64,000 bases of DNA from Stercorarius parasiticus (GCA_013396915.1 VWZL01002583.1:124001-188000); one strand, 5' to 3'; numbered from the stretch's first letter, positions 27,527-39,860 are shown. The notes: generated from the sequence alone by a model not told the origin. Translations and numbers: made by a program.

Positions 27527-28001
27527 ATCATAGAACAGTTTGTGTTGGAAGGGACCATAAAGATCACCAAGTTCCAACCCCCCCACCATGGGCAGCAACA
27601 CCTTCCACTAGACCAGGCTGATCAAAGCCCCATCCAACCTGGCCTTCAACAATTCCAGGGATGGGGCATCCACAACTTGTCTGCAAAACCTGTTCCAGTG
27701 TCTCACCACCCTCACAGCAAAGAATTTCTTCCTAATATCTAATCTAAATTTCCCCTCTTTCAGTTTAAAACTGTTACCCCTTGTCCTATCGCTATAGTCC
27801 CTGATAAAGAGTCCTTCCCCATCCCTTCTGTAGGCCCCCTTTAGGTACTGGAAGGATGCTATAAGGCCTCCCTGAAGCCGCCTCTTCTCCAGGCTGAACA
27901 ACCCTAATTCTCTCAGCTTGTCTTCATAGGAGAGGTGCTCCAGCCCTCTGATCATCTTTGTGGCCCTCCCCTGGACTCATTCCAACAGGTCCATGTCTTT
28001 T
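27527..28001 (-). mobile_element. CR1 LINE, 5'-truncated 3' end, nested
   Basis: A young CR1 3' end on the minus strand. Its 3' terminus (ATCATAGAACAG, the reverse complement of the terminal 8-mer) is at the left. The ORF2 C-terminus is open for 115 codons (27608-27955 minus), with [36 protein letters not shown] and DAPSLELLKARLDGALISLV. It ends upstream near GACATGGACCTGTTGGAATG, a common 5'-truncation zone. It belongs to the same subfamily as the 20.8 kb copy. It lies within the older CR1 and directly abuts the A-run and the RPL8 fragment on its 5' side. Confidence 0.96.
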
Positions 28002-28006
28002 TATTT

Positions 28007-28020
28007 AAAAAAAAAAAAAA
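28007..28020. repeat. A14 tract between nested CR1 and RPL8 fragment
   Basis: Fourteen A residues on the plus strand. Because the RPL8 fragment reads on the minus strand, its mRNA tail should appear as T on the plus strand; the observed polarity is the opposite. It is therefore not the RPL8 poly(A) tail. Confidence 0.85.
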
Positions 28021-28352
28021 TTATTCTGTAAACTCCATACTGGGTCCTTAAGTCTCCTTTTCCAGCACAGTTTTTCTTCCATGCAGTCTACCCATACAAC
28101 CGCCAACGAGACCAACTTTGTGCCCGGCAGGAGCATCTCTTCTGATGGTTGAAGGCTTGCCAATGTGCTGATGGTTACCACCACCAAAGGGATGTTCTAC
28201 AGGATTCATGGCCACACCACGTACACATGGCCAGCAGTTTCTCTTTGCTTTGTATTTGCGATAGGCAGAGCCTTCACGTGGATGCACTTGTCAATGTAAC
28301 CTCCACCAGCAACAATTCCAACGGCTCTGTTTGCAGAAGAAACCACTTTCTT
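28021..28352 (-). pseudogene. RPL8: Ribosomal protein L8 (RPL8) retrocopy, 3' fragment
   Basis: This is an intronless fragment covering about the last 100 codons of large-subunit ribosomal protein L8 (uL2, 257 residues in human) plus the start of its 3'UTR. The minus-strand translation runs from KKVVSSANRAV near 28352 through [10 protein letters not shown]. After a frameshift near 28270-28285 it continues as [31 protein letters not shown] and [18 protein letters not shown] to EKET and the stop at 28048-28050. The [18 protein letters not shown] block is the signature of the uL2 family and leaves no doubt about identity. Besides the frameshift, one codon appears lost after ANRAV, and several conserved positions differ ([20 protein letters not shown]). 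It has no start, lacks the N-terminal 60% and cannot make L8. Its 5' end is fused without spacer to a plus-strand CR1 tail at 28353. No poly(A) follows in the sense direction. The absence of introns over 300 bp points to an RNA origin. Confidence 0.93.
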
Positions 28353-28431
28353 CCTGCTCTGGCAGGGCGGTTGGACTAGATGATCTCCAGAGGTGCCTTC
28401 CAAGCCTATGATTCTATGGTTCTATGATTCT
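28353..28431 (+). mobile_element. Very short CR1 3' tail fused to RPL8 fragment
   Basis: About 79 bp of CR1 3'UTR in sense orientation, from CCTGCTCTGGCAGGGCGG through TTGGACTAGATGATCTCC to three ATTCTATG-like terminal repeats. The 3'UTR type matches the copies at 3.3 and 53.1 kb rather than the neighbouring minus-strand CR1. Its 5' end joins directly to antisense RPL8 sequence, and its 3' end returns to the old CR1. Confidence 0.9.
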
Positions 28432-29162
28432 TGGAGCCAGAAGGCAGCTTCACTCTGGTTTTCTTTGTTTCATGGTTATAAGCCACACTCTTCTTCCTTC
28501 AGATCATTCCAGTATGTTTGTACAGCGTGATTCACTTTGCAGAAGTCACACTGGCCCTTCCCCAGTGTGTTTATCCACAAGACCTTTTGGTTTTGATACA
28601 GACTCTAATAATTTGCCATATGCAGTTCTCCAGATCTTCCCGAAGCCCTGTTTAGGAACTTATATTTTGCACCTCACGGCCTTCAAGTACCTAGGCAGCA
28701 GGAAGCAAGAGGACACAAACCACATTTATCGGTTATTTGTAGTGTAGTTTTGCTATTTCATCCTTGCTTTCCTTCTGAGTTCTTTCCCGGTCCTGGCCTG
28801 TTCATTTCATCTCTAGTTGCACAGCCTCTACTGATGACAATGTTTAGTTCATCCACTTTAAGCCCTCAAAAGTTGTCATTAACACAGGAAGACCACGCAA
28901 GGAAATACAGCACGTCCTGCAGTAACCCCATTTTTAGAATGCTTTATCATAAGCATTTGTACTGATCACCTCGTGCCCTGAAACATGAAAAAAGTTTATC
29001 CACAGGGACAGAGTATCAATAATTGGTGTTTCTCTTTTCATCTTCACATGCCAAAGTTCTTCAATTATATTTTGTATAGACCGTCACTGTTGCTAATGAA
29101 GCCAGAAACAGATCCTATGGGCCATCAGTCTCAGCTAACTTTTATGAATGGGACCATTAAAG

Positions 29163-29181
29163 AACAAACAAACAAACAAAA
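29163..29181. repeat. (AACA)n short microsatellite
   Basis: Four to five AACA units without interruption. Confidence 0.85.
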
Positions 29182-30778
29182 GTTTTGGTCTGTATCACTT
29201 CCATAATACTTTAAGCTACTAATTTTAATATTGAATAAAATATTTCAATATTTAATTTAGTTTTAATGTACTTCAGATTTAACATTTACTATATTTGCAA
29301 ATGTATGATAGTCTCACATATGCATTGTTCAGAAGTGGCAAAAAAAATCTAATCACAAGAGAGGCCTCAGACACCTGAGAAGGTATCTCAGCAGTCTGGA
29401 TAGTTTTCTGGATAGCTGTTACAACTCTATTCCAATCTATGGGAATTTTGGGCACAGAATATAAAAACTGATCTGCTAAAATTTAAATTCTTTTGAGGCA
29501 GATGCAGAAATGGTGTTCCAACATGCATTGAATAGCCTGCTATTCTTCAAAGGACTGATAAATGTGCAGATTCATTATTATACTCATTCCTTTTTAGAGC
29601 ACATTTTCATAGCAGCAATAGAACAGACCTTACAAATAAGGAAGCTCATCTAAATCATTAGCAGAACTATCAAAATAGCTTTGCAGACATGAAAACTCAA
29701 GAATTTATATGGAATAAATAACTCACAGTAAGCCAGTTCCCTGTTACTACTCAGATTCTCTCAGGTCTGTTGGATGTCAGCTGCAGAATCCACGTGCATC
29801 TTCTCCCCTCCTTCCCCTCCTGATCTTCTGTTATCTCTTGACATTCAAAGTACAGCACTGAATAAATGCAATTTTCCTCGTTTTTAGCCTGGCACCTTCT
29901 TGTTAAAAACACGCTTTGGCAAAAAAAGTAGACCTTCCAGTATTCAACTCCTTTTACTCCCTGGTAAAATAAATACTCAATATTTATCCTTAATATAATA
30001 GAATCTCTTCCTATGGTTTTTCACTGCCTTGGAGCCAGGACTTGTATTTCACATTCAAAATAAAATGCTGACCCAAGAGAGGAGACTATAGATTTCACAT
30101 TGTGGGAAAGGAGGAAATCAGGGAACAGAAAGGAGCATAATTTAACAAGTTAGATAGCTAAATCCATCCCTAAAATAGCTCTACTGAAAGCAAAGGGGCT
30201 ATTTCCAGCAAGGATGAATTCAGGCCAGAAATATCAGTTATTGGATTGCATTATCAAACAGAGATTTACAGCAGGGAAAATTGCTTGGATCTATAGCAGG
30301 GAACAGAAATGAAGTACATGTCTTTCAAGGCCACTGCCTCAGCCTTCTGTGGTGAACTTGGGACGTATTACGTCTGCAGTGTCCCTGCTGGAGTGACTCC
30401 CATCACCTGTCTGGATAAACAAAGCAAGGGAAAGGACAAAGTGTACTATAAAGAGATTAAGTGATGGAATTAAGGGAGACAGGAGGAAAAATTGAAAACT
30501 CCTAGGTAGACAATCTGAGAGCCAACAGATCAGATAATAACTCAGGCAAACACATTGCCCTTTTCTCCGGTTACACAAGGATGTGGTAAGAAACAGATGA
30601 GCTGCCACGTTCAAGGGAGAACAGGGAAAGTGTTCAGGACACCTTTTCCATGCTAAAACCAAAATGGTTGGAATAGATGTAATGGAGCAGGAAGGGAAAA
30701 TCAGTACTTTCAAAAATGGTCCAGAGCTTGACTTTCTAACTCTGACACAAAGGGAACTTTGTATTCTGTATCAGAAAA

Positions 30779-30799
30779 GGGGGTGGGGAGCGGGGGGGG
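30779..30799 (+). other. G-run cluster, quadruplex candidate
   Basis: Runs of 5, 4 and 8 Gs are separated by T and AGC. The last run can supply two stacks, so a four-stranded fold is possible. Long G homopolymers are also prone to sequencing error, so exact lengths may be unreliable. Confidence 0.55.
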
Positions 30800-33700
30800 A
30801 AACAGCTGTAAAACTGCAGGCGCTAATAGTGCCAGTAAGCACTGGATAGCTGCTGCTCTCAGAATACTTCCTGCTGCCATTATGTTTTTAAACATTGACA
30901 ACTGGAGAGATTTTGTTTATGTGTCTTCCGAAAGTATCACTCAATTAGAAAAAAAGGGGCAATGTGGTTTTATGTTCAGAATTCACCCTGGTACTGCCAA
31001 GGCTTAAAATCTACTCTTCCTAAAATACAAAATAATATGGTTGCAGACTACACAGCAATAAAGACGGGGGGAAAAATAGGATAAAACAAGATCTAAGGCA
31101 TGGTCTCTGTCTTGAAATTTTGCATAGTATAAGTGACAAAAGAGAGGAACACTCAAATAAGTTATCTTCCTTTTTTTATCTGTAGGGGAGAAGGTAAATC
31201 CTTAAAATAAGGTACACAGAGCTGTATTTGGAGAGAGAACTACGTTGTGGGGTCATTTATGAATTGATCATCAGGCTAAGTGTTTACTGTTGAAGTTTTG
31301 CATTGTGAGGAGATAGCAACTCAGCCTGTGACTCAAATTGTGAGTATATAAGGAAGACAATTCAAAACTTTTCAAAGAACATGAGAAAACTTATAGTCAA
31401 GGATTTACTGTAAAAATCAGAATAATATATGCTTGTGTAAAAACATGGCTTCAAAGCTACCTGGAAAATAACATTCTTTTGAAATAAAAAAAATAATCAC
31501 AAAAATTAAGTATGTGTTAAGTAACTCTTCACTACAATGCCCTAATATGTCAAACAGTTAGTATACCACTTCTACGCATATATAAAGTTCAACTATGTAG
31601 TAGGGATATATATAGAATAAATCCCCTGGTAATACTACACTGAGAAATATGATTTATCATTACCATTTTTAAGGACCCAATAGCACTTGTTATACACAAC
31701 GAAGATGAATGAATACTCTAAACTGACAACCTTGGAAGCATATAGACATCAGTGATTTGAGTGGAATAAAATCTCAAAGAAATATATACATAGAGGAAGG
31801 GTAACACAATAGCCTCAAAATCCTACATATAGCCAAATCAGAATAAGATCTAATTATTTTGGAAGTCAACTCATCAATTAAGAACCAAAGGTCATCAAAA
31901 TAGACAATTACTATTTGATAAAAATCTAAAAACTCACAAATAAATGAGACTTTGTGTCACTGAAGGACTAAATCCTGAAAGAGAGAAGATAATTGTTTCT
32001 AATAACACTTACTATATCTAGAGAAGGCAGGTGGGAAGAAGTCCTAAGTAGCCTTGAAAGTATTCTACTTCTATTTAGTATTGAAAGTTCTTTTCTATGT
32101 CCTGTTTGATTGCACCAGAAAAAAATACTTTAAAAAGAAAATAATTAGTATTTGAAATATTTCCTGTTTTCTATACCTACAGTGGTATCCGTGGCCTTAT
32201 GCTGTGTAATGTGTGCACAATTCTCAAACTCATTGTGAAATATACTACTAATATACATGTACGATACAAATCATGACAGCTGCTTATACAGTATTGACAA
32301 AATGCAGGTACTGAGCACAAAATTGGCTTTACATACAATGTGGCGCGCAACTATCATTCTTCAGTGCATGCAACATTTTTTTGTTGCGTAGTTCAAGTAA
32401 TTGTAAAGACATGCATACTGCTACAACCCTCTGTCCTGCTTTTACTGAAACTTTCTCTGGAAAGTAAGAACTCTGTAATGTTACATCAGGTCAACCCCAC
32501 TACATTCACACAAGTTAACCCTTGCTATAAATGAGGAAACAAAGGCACACAAAGTCTTTTAAATTTAGACTTATGAATTTAGACACCACATTAAACATTT
32601 AGGCACCTTATAGGGTATATCACCACAAATGCAGCTGTATGGTTTTATTTTAAAATCAGCTCTATGATTGTATACTTGCATGCACTACGTCATACCGTGG
32701 CTAGCAGTCTGCTCCTTTGAATCAGGACAGGTTGCATATTGTGACCTAATTGAAGTGCTCAAGTAGAAGACTGAGGAGAAACTCATGAAAGTAAGTGTAT
32801 TGTCTAATCTCCCAGATTAGTTTTCTCACCTAACTTCAGTCAGATTTCGTATGGGCAGCCTCAGCTAATAGTTCTCTCCTGCGTATTTATTCTAAACAGA
32901 CCACTTAGCAGAGGTCCCCACTGAATACGTGAGCTAACGAGGGCTTTCAGCTCTTACTGCAGGATGGTGTGTCCTGGTCACATACAGGGTAATCGGGACA
33001 TGAAAGTAGTCTGGTACCTAACTGGAAGTTATTCATAACTGGATTCAGCCACTTAACAACACTGGGTAATTTAAGATGCTCGGGTTCAGGAGGAAGGGGA
33101 AAAGGAACCATTGTAGCTAATATTCTGAGTATGCTGTAGGACTTTACCCTACAAAAACATGCTGCTTATTTAGTGTCTAAAGCAGAGGAATAAGCCAACA
33201 CTAATGGTTGTTACTAATTAGATTTTTAAAGAGCTCACTGGGAATTCGTAGCTAAAAATTACTGTGCCAAACTCCACAGAGCTGGCCATATTTTAACTGC
33301 TTGACTTTGTGACTGAAGCAGACAGAAATAGCCTTAAAATGTGGCATAATTATTCAGCTCTGTTACTAGTAATACTCAATGTTAATTATGCATTAAAAGC
33401 TAAGAGTGTTATTTATGACTGTTCAGGGAAATATTTATTTATAATGTGTATTCAGGCTTTCTGACAGAAGGCTACCTTATACGTGCTCCATGATTCAGGG
33501 GTAGGAAAGAAGTCCCCAGATTTCATTTTATATGTATGGCACTAATTTTTTCCTGTACGGTAAATATAAGCAGTCACTCAAACTCATTTTTGTGTCTAAA
33601 AGATGATCAATCACCAATTAAAAGAGCAAGTTGACATGTAAATCCGCGATGCAACTGACATCAACTTTGAACACTCCTAACTAAGAAAAGAGTATGTTTG

Positions 33701-34838
33701 AAATACCTCCAACACCTTCCCCCTCACTGAATTTCACAGAAAGTTACATGAAGCTCTGCAATGAATTCATACAGCCATCAGTCAACACATCTTTTCACAA
33801 AGTGATTTCACAAGACAGGGCTTTAACAAAAGCAAAACTGATGAGTTTTATTTTTTTACCAAGAATTTATTCCAGATCACTGTGCACCATAACTAACCAA
33901 TAGCTAAATTTCTTCACCCTGGATTTTGGAAAGTCCCTTGAATGTAAAACCATAAGTTTTGCCACAACAGCCACCTCTAAAATTCATTCTGCAAAGATCT
34001 GCTTTCCAGCACACTGTGATACAGTAGCAGACAGCAATAACAATTAACTAGCACAAAGTCTATATAATGCTTGCTCTTGCATAATAACATCAGAAAGAAG
34101 CATAATGGCATAACACGTGGCAAGGGCTATTGGCTATTGTTGAAATTATATTTAATACAATAGCATTCCAGGGGGCTCTTTGGGGGAGACAGCAGAGTAG
34201 GGGAGAATTTAGAGATTGCAAAGACTAACAGATGAGAACTTTTGAGAGCATATTCAAGGGCCCTGCATCAAATCTATTAATGCATAGTAATCCAGAAGCA
34301 GAGAAGTTTGGGCAGGAAGTATGTGGGCACAAATCAGATATTATACAATTGTAAGTTGGCAAGCATTGGACATATAACTAAATTACTATACATCCACTCA
34401 AGACCAGATAGCTCATAAGAAATTTAGAAAAACAAAATTTAACCAAAAATAGCCCTTTTAGATTTATTCAGCACATGAAGGGAACAGATTCAAGCAACAA
34501 TTCAAATAGTTTCAGATTTATGCAGGCCACTACTTTTGAACTTAACAAAACCAATAAATAGTCTGACAAAAGACACCAACAAACCCCCTGTTTCTTTTTT
34601 GCCATAAATCCACCCTATTTACAACTGACAAAAAGAGTCCTGATTTTCAACCATTTCTCAGTTACAAGTGTTCCTGGTCACTTCTCTTTTCTTCAACCAT
34701 GCTTATCTTTTTGCACGTGTCTGCTCCTACGGGACATATACATTTGAAGAAATAGCTACTGCTACTTGTGTCCTGACACAAAATTAGTAGGGAAAGGACA
34801 GCACATACCTTCTTCCTTTTTCTTTAACACAAGACTTG

Positions 34839-35258
34839 CCTCTGTACTTGGCACTGGTGAGGCCTCACCTCAAGTACTGTGTTCAGTTCTGGGCCCCTCT
34901 GTACAAGAGGGACATTGAACAACTACCTGAAAGGATGTTGCAGAGAGGTGGGTGTTGGCCTCTTCTCCCAGGTAAATAATGACAGGACCAGAGGAAATGG
35001 TCTGAAATTGCAACAGGGGAGGTTTAGATTAGATATTAGGAAGAATTCCTTTCCTGAAAGAGTGGTCAGGCACTGGAACAGCCTGCCCAGGGAGGTGGTT
35101 GAGTCACCATCCCTAGAGGTATTTAAGAAACGTGTAGATTTGGCACTTCAGGGCATGCTCTAGTGGCAGAGATTGTAGGGGGTTTGTTTGTGTGTGTATG
35201 GTTGGACTTGATGATCTCGAAGGTCCTTTCCAACTATGAAGATTCTATGATTCTGTGA
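34839..35258 (+). mobile_element. CR1 LINE 3' end with internal deletion
   Basis: This fragment starts in the segment encoding the [21 protein letters not shown] block and ends with ATTCTATGATTCTGTG at the 3' terminus. Right after the codons for K-R-D-I-E (near 34920) the sequence jumps to the [17 protein letters not shown] block. About 150 bp present in the 3.3 kb copy (LERV through RGDLI) are missing, and the frame changes at the join. Downstream, [20 protein letters not shown] and [19 protein letters not shown] are intact up to a stop at 35161. The 3'UTR carries a GT-rich patch (TTTGTTTGTGTGTGTATGG) and TTGGACTTGATGATCTCGAA, which marks a different subfamily from the other copies. Confidence 0.94.
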
Positions 35259-36869
35259 CTTTGCACTTTAACTCTCTCTTAAAATCTGTTCTCACATCAT
35301 GCCTCTACCTCCGCCTGCCTTTCACTGTCAGGATGGGTTAATGACCTGTCAAAGGGCAATGCACTCCACCATTCTAGTGCTCCAGGCTTTACTAAAAACC
35401 AAAAATACCAACCCCAAAAGGTTGCTAAGGTTATTCTGAAAGGACAGGGAAAAGTTTATTCTCTTTTTTTTTTTTCCTCTCATGCTGCTGCTTCCGTGGG
35501 TAATGCAACCCATGCCACTATCTTATTGTGAAACCTTTTCAGCAGACCTCTCTAACCTCTCTTTTTTACGCAGAGAGGCAAAAAAACTGTGATGGGACAG
35601 CTGAGACAGCATTCTTCTATTTTCTCATGCCAAAGTATAAACTGTAAGGACTCAAAATGAGCAGCTTGCAATACCGAGGGAAAGTATATTATTGCATCAA
35701 ATACCATCATAAAGTAAACAAATTAGGAATGCTGGAGTATAAACTAACTTGACATCCTTGCTGGCTATCTCACTGCCCACAGGATTTTAGAGGCAGCTCA
35801 GACGAAACTGCTGTCCTAGCCGTCTCCAAAACCTCTACCTGTAATAATTTTCCTTTCATGAAGATTAGCAGGTTTTTGCTAATAACAATTTAAACCTCCC
35901 TGCAGAATCTCAGCCTCTCATCTATCACACTCCAACCTGCATTTACTGACTGCATATATGTCCTCTTTTTTCATGTTTAGATTAAAAACTCCATTTGCTT
36001 TGGTTTTTTCAATCACTCCATGATTCCCAGGAAAGGTTTCAGTGTCCTTTGTATACTACAAAAAGGGAGTGATACCATCTCCAAAGAAGATATTGTGAAT
36101 TTAAAAAAACATAAAGAAGTAAACAATTTGTCTCTGAATATGAGGTGGTGTGATAAATGCAACCTGCATATCCACTTAAGAGGCCAGTTTTGAAAAGGTG
36201 CTGTAAATGCAATTCTCAGTAGGTATGGCTGGAACTTTGAATGCTCATCCTCATCAGCCAAACTCGAAGATGTTTAAAAGAAAGGTCACTAAAATGTCAA
36301 TAGAAATGTGCTAGCCAAGTTGCTGATCTTGACAAAGTGTAACAGTCAGTACCATATACATCACTGACATCAGGCAACATATGAATAAAAATGTCATTCA
36401 AAAAGCCTTCAACATTTACTCTTTTTAAAGTAGGCTTCCAAACCCGAAGCATGTATCATGAGGAACTGAATTATTTTTCCACTTTGGAAGATGTAAAACA
36501 TGCAAAACATTAAGATTAAAGTAATTCTGCACTGGGATTCTATATCCCCACTCTTTTGGATGACAAATGTTGGCAAAAGGAACAAAATATTACCATACCA
36601 CTAGCCTTATAAACCTTTTATTGTAACCATACTATACAAATAACTACATTAATATGACCGCAGGTCTATGCGATTTACAACTCTGCTTAACCAGACATTC
36701 AAATTCTAATTCACAAACACAGGTGAATTTAATCCCACCCCTTAGGTAATCCTTCCACTGAGGCTTTTAAAGTGAAAATGACTGTTCTGACCTATCTTTC
36801 CAGCTGTCTCCTTGAATTTTTCAAAGGCTGGACATCACTAATGATCTTCTGGTTTAACAAATAGGACAA

Positions 36870-36884
36870 ACACACACACACACA
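36870..36884. repeat. (CA)n microsatellite
   Basis: Seven CA units, perfect. Confidence 0.9.
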
Positions 36885-39830
36885 GATAGGAGAAATGCTA
36901 TCTTTGCATCGAACTATTGGTGAAATGTACCAGTTGTGTATCACTTGGAATAAACCCATTACTCAAAAATTATACAGTTGACAAACACTTTCAGAGAAAT
37001 CAGAACATTCAAAGTTTCTGAAAGCCAAGTTCATTGAACACGCAGTCGTTCCGTGACATGCTTCCTGCTACCCTAGCACTCCAGCTCTCTGGACACATCT
37101 GTCCTCGCCTTTTCCATGTCAGAAGCCCCAGAACCTCTCTCCCCAAGTGATACAGGACAAGCCATGTGGGCTCATACGAAAGAAATGAAAGGCCCTGACT
37201 CTGTCCATACACTCATTTGCTTTTTTTTTTCTGTTCCATACGTGTGCTTATACCACCTGTATACTTAATAGCTATAGTACCTTGCTAGGCTTTTGCTCAC
37301 GATGGAGGGAGCCCCTAACTACAGACCCTGTAATTCTCTGCAGACATCCTATCCACTCCCTCCATAGCATATTTATTTTTATTCTTACCCATCACAGTAC
37401 TGCAGATCCCATTTATGTTCCTTCCCCATTTCCCCAAAACAGGAATAACCATATCCCCAAAATGTAAACAGATATATCAGGTTTTCAGTTCATCCTCTGC
37501 TATACTTCCCACTTCCCTTACTTATTTCCCACCACAATTTTCATCCTGTTCATCTCTGAATCATCTCAGTCTTCATCTTCGTTTTTCCATTAACTGATTC
37601 CAAGTCCTTAATGGGGGTCCCTGTGGTTTCCTTTTCCCTTCACTACCATTAGGGTCTCTTAAGTATCTCAACAGCAGAGTCTGTATTTCCCATGGCAAAC
37701 TTCATCACTGTTCTGGGAAGGCTTTCTCTTTTCTAATTCTTATTATTAGCTGTCAGGAAATTAAAACATTCAGCTGTCAAACGAATTTTAGAGAATAAGC
37801 AGAAACAATTAAAGGGAATGTTATAATGGTCACCCAGAACCAAGTAGTTCCAACTGCAAGCACACACTAAGGTGCTTTAGCAGATAACTGCTATGATGAC
37901 AGGAACATCATTTCTCTCCCATTTTCTCTGACTTGATTTTCTGGGTTTGTAATTATTTTTAATTTTTGGATATGAGGAAAACCAGGAAATTTTTAGCTTT
38001 CTGACGTGAGAAAATATATTAAATGGTTAAAAGAATATGAAAATACCTGATAACAGTCTAGAAATCAATCTAGAATACTTGAGAGATTTGACAGAGGAAG
38101 ATTGGGTAAAGTAACTTTCTGTGAAAGAGAGAAATTCCCTATGAAAGACATGATAAAAATTAACATCAAGATGCTGAAGGAGCCTGGGAAGTTTCTTAAG
38201 GGTTAGAAAGGGATCATGGCTGGGGGCCATAAATTGATTAAAACTCTGTTAACATAGCATATAACAAAGACCACTTCCATTATAAAAGGGACCCTCAGAA
38301 ATGAAGGGAAAAGATACAGTCCACTGACAAAAGGTATGTTTCCTTTTGCTCCACAGAAGGAAACCAACTATTAGTATACATTCTCTGTAAAGGAAAGTTA
38401 GTCAAGAGAGCAGCAACAAGGGTACAAGGGGGTGTCTTAATAGCAGAACAATATAGGTTACAACACAGGACTTACACCAGCTCTTTTGTCTGTTGTAATT
38501 CAGAAATGTATTAACACAAACACAGTATTTTAATGTTAAGAGAAGTAGAGAAGCTTTATAAAGCTGGATTGCTTATTATTCTCTCCCAGTGTCTCACTGT
38601 CAGCTGTCTTCCCTTGGTATCTTATTAAATCTGTTCAGAGTTATTAAATTAACAGTAAAAGAGCAATACAGAAATATAAACTACTCTTCATTCTTTTTTG
38701 TCTAATGCATGACTTGCGTCAAGTCTATTTCAATACAGAGTAGCCCTCTCATTCATATTGTGATTCTATTCCTCATCACAACATACAGCTTCTCTACAAA
38801 ACTCAAATGCTAGTTTGCAAAATGTTGAATTCAACGCTGCAGAACCTTTCCAGGCCCCATCCTAGACCCCCTAGATCCTGGTACTGACAGACAGCACCTC
38901 CACCGAACCTGTCCTACAAAACTTCTAGATTCTAGTACTGGCCTTGAAATACTGTGAATTTTGTCAAAGTATGGGGGTTTGGTTTGCTTATTCGCATCTT
39001 TTAAATTCAGGCAAACCGATGAACTTAGCAAGGCAGTGCCAAAAGAAACCTCATTTGAATTAAATTTCTACAGGGACAGTGAGAGAAGAGTATATTAGGT
39101 CACTCAGCCAGCCAGGCCCATCCTTAATTTTTTTTTTCTCCCGAATTACAATACTTGTCTAAAGGCTGGTATTTCTCTACAACAGGAAAATTTGTATTCC
39201 CTAAAGTCCTCCTAAAGGTCTTTTTACATTTTTTCCTTTTTAAAGTATAAAGATGGTAATTATCTCTTGAGAAAGAACAAATGTTCCAAAACAGTTGCAT
39301 AGGTTAGATGGACTTCAGAAACCAACAGGCAAGAACAGACTAAATTTCCATCATAACAATGGTGGTTATGATTATAACAGGAACAGCCCTTTTCCTAAAC
39401 ACAGTCATTACCATATTTAATGACTAGCTAGATAGGACACAAATGATTTTGCTTTCTTCTACCTAGAGCATTAACTAACAATCCAGTCATTAATTTCTGG
39501 TAATGACCATGTTTTTGAGGATTATCGCTGCAGGAATCTTCTGTCATAAAATATACACAGCAGTTAGCCATATCTCTATTCTTTCGATATGAAAAGATGT
39601 TTATACCATGACACTAATAACACCTCCCTTTTACCAACCCTTGCACAGGGAAAGAACATAGACCCCGTGAGATACGACGCTATTAGCGTCTCCTCAAGCA
39701 CATGCTGCCTTTTTCATTCCGTGCACGTACATGCATTCATCATCTCAGGACAACAACAAATTTCAGCCAATGCGTGTAAGCATTTATGCTTAGGTATCTG
39801 AAAAACAAGTGAAAACCACTGATTTTATTT

Positions 39831-39860
39831 TTTTATTATTATTATTTTTTAATAATAAAA
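39831..39860. repeat. AT-rich inverted repeat
   Basis: Perfect 10-bp arms TTTTATTATT and AATAATAAAA are separated by a 10-bp ATT-rich loop. It is probably a by-product of an (ATT)n microsatellite rather than a functional hairpin. Confidence 0.75.

Larger units (their letters stand above)
26735..28950 (-). mobile_element. Ancient amniote-type CR1 (L3/turtle-like), split by later insertions
   Basis: Two blocks, 26735-27526 and 28432-about 28950, read in order as one diverged CR1 copy on the minus strand. Landmarks shared with the CR1 family abundant in turtles and crocodilians are, on the plus strand, TACTGGTTCAGCC at the 3' terminus, AAATTTCATCTGCCATTTCA near 27186, CACAAGATCCTCCTCCAA near 27225, TGATCATTTGTTACTGCC near 27382 and CTTCCCTTCTTATTCCCCC near 27444. 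Beyond the insertion come GTGATTCACTTTGCAGAAG near 28526, AATAATTTGCCATATGCAG near 28606 and TCTGAGTTCTTTCCCGGTCC near 28775. The collinear order across the interruption shows that the 27.5-28.4 kb material landed inside it. The whole element is heavily substituted and has no open frame of note. The right edge is approximate. Confidence 0.72.
28951..34838. other. Unique non-coding DNA
   Basis: No gene or young repeat is seen. It contains a short (AACA)n tract and a G-run cluster near 30.79 kb. Weak MIR-like wording (AAATGAGGAAACAAAGGCACAC near 32528, at most a 25-base resemblance) and a possible old CR1 tail at 29095-29150 are too faint to annotate separately. The minus-strand 124-codon open frame at 30339-30713 shows no domain. 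Confidence 0.55.

Noticed and set aside
28149..28379. Plus-strand open frame over the RPL8 fragment
   Set aside because: It is the antisense reading of the RPL8 retrocopy and has no independent support.
29095..29150. Possible ancient CR1 tail (AGAAACAGATCCTATGGGCC and following)
   Set aside because: It resembles the GGAAACAGGATACTGGG terminus, but key words are altered and the downstream order is poor. Too weak without a profile search.
32528..32625. MIR-like GAGGAAACAAAGGCACAC followed by TTAGACACC and TTAGGCACC words
   Set aside because: The MIR resemblance is limited to about 20 bases, and the TTAGGCACC words could belong to a different old repeat that I cannot name.
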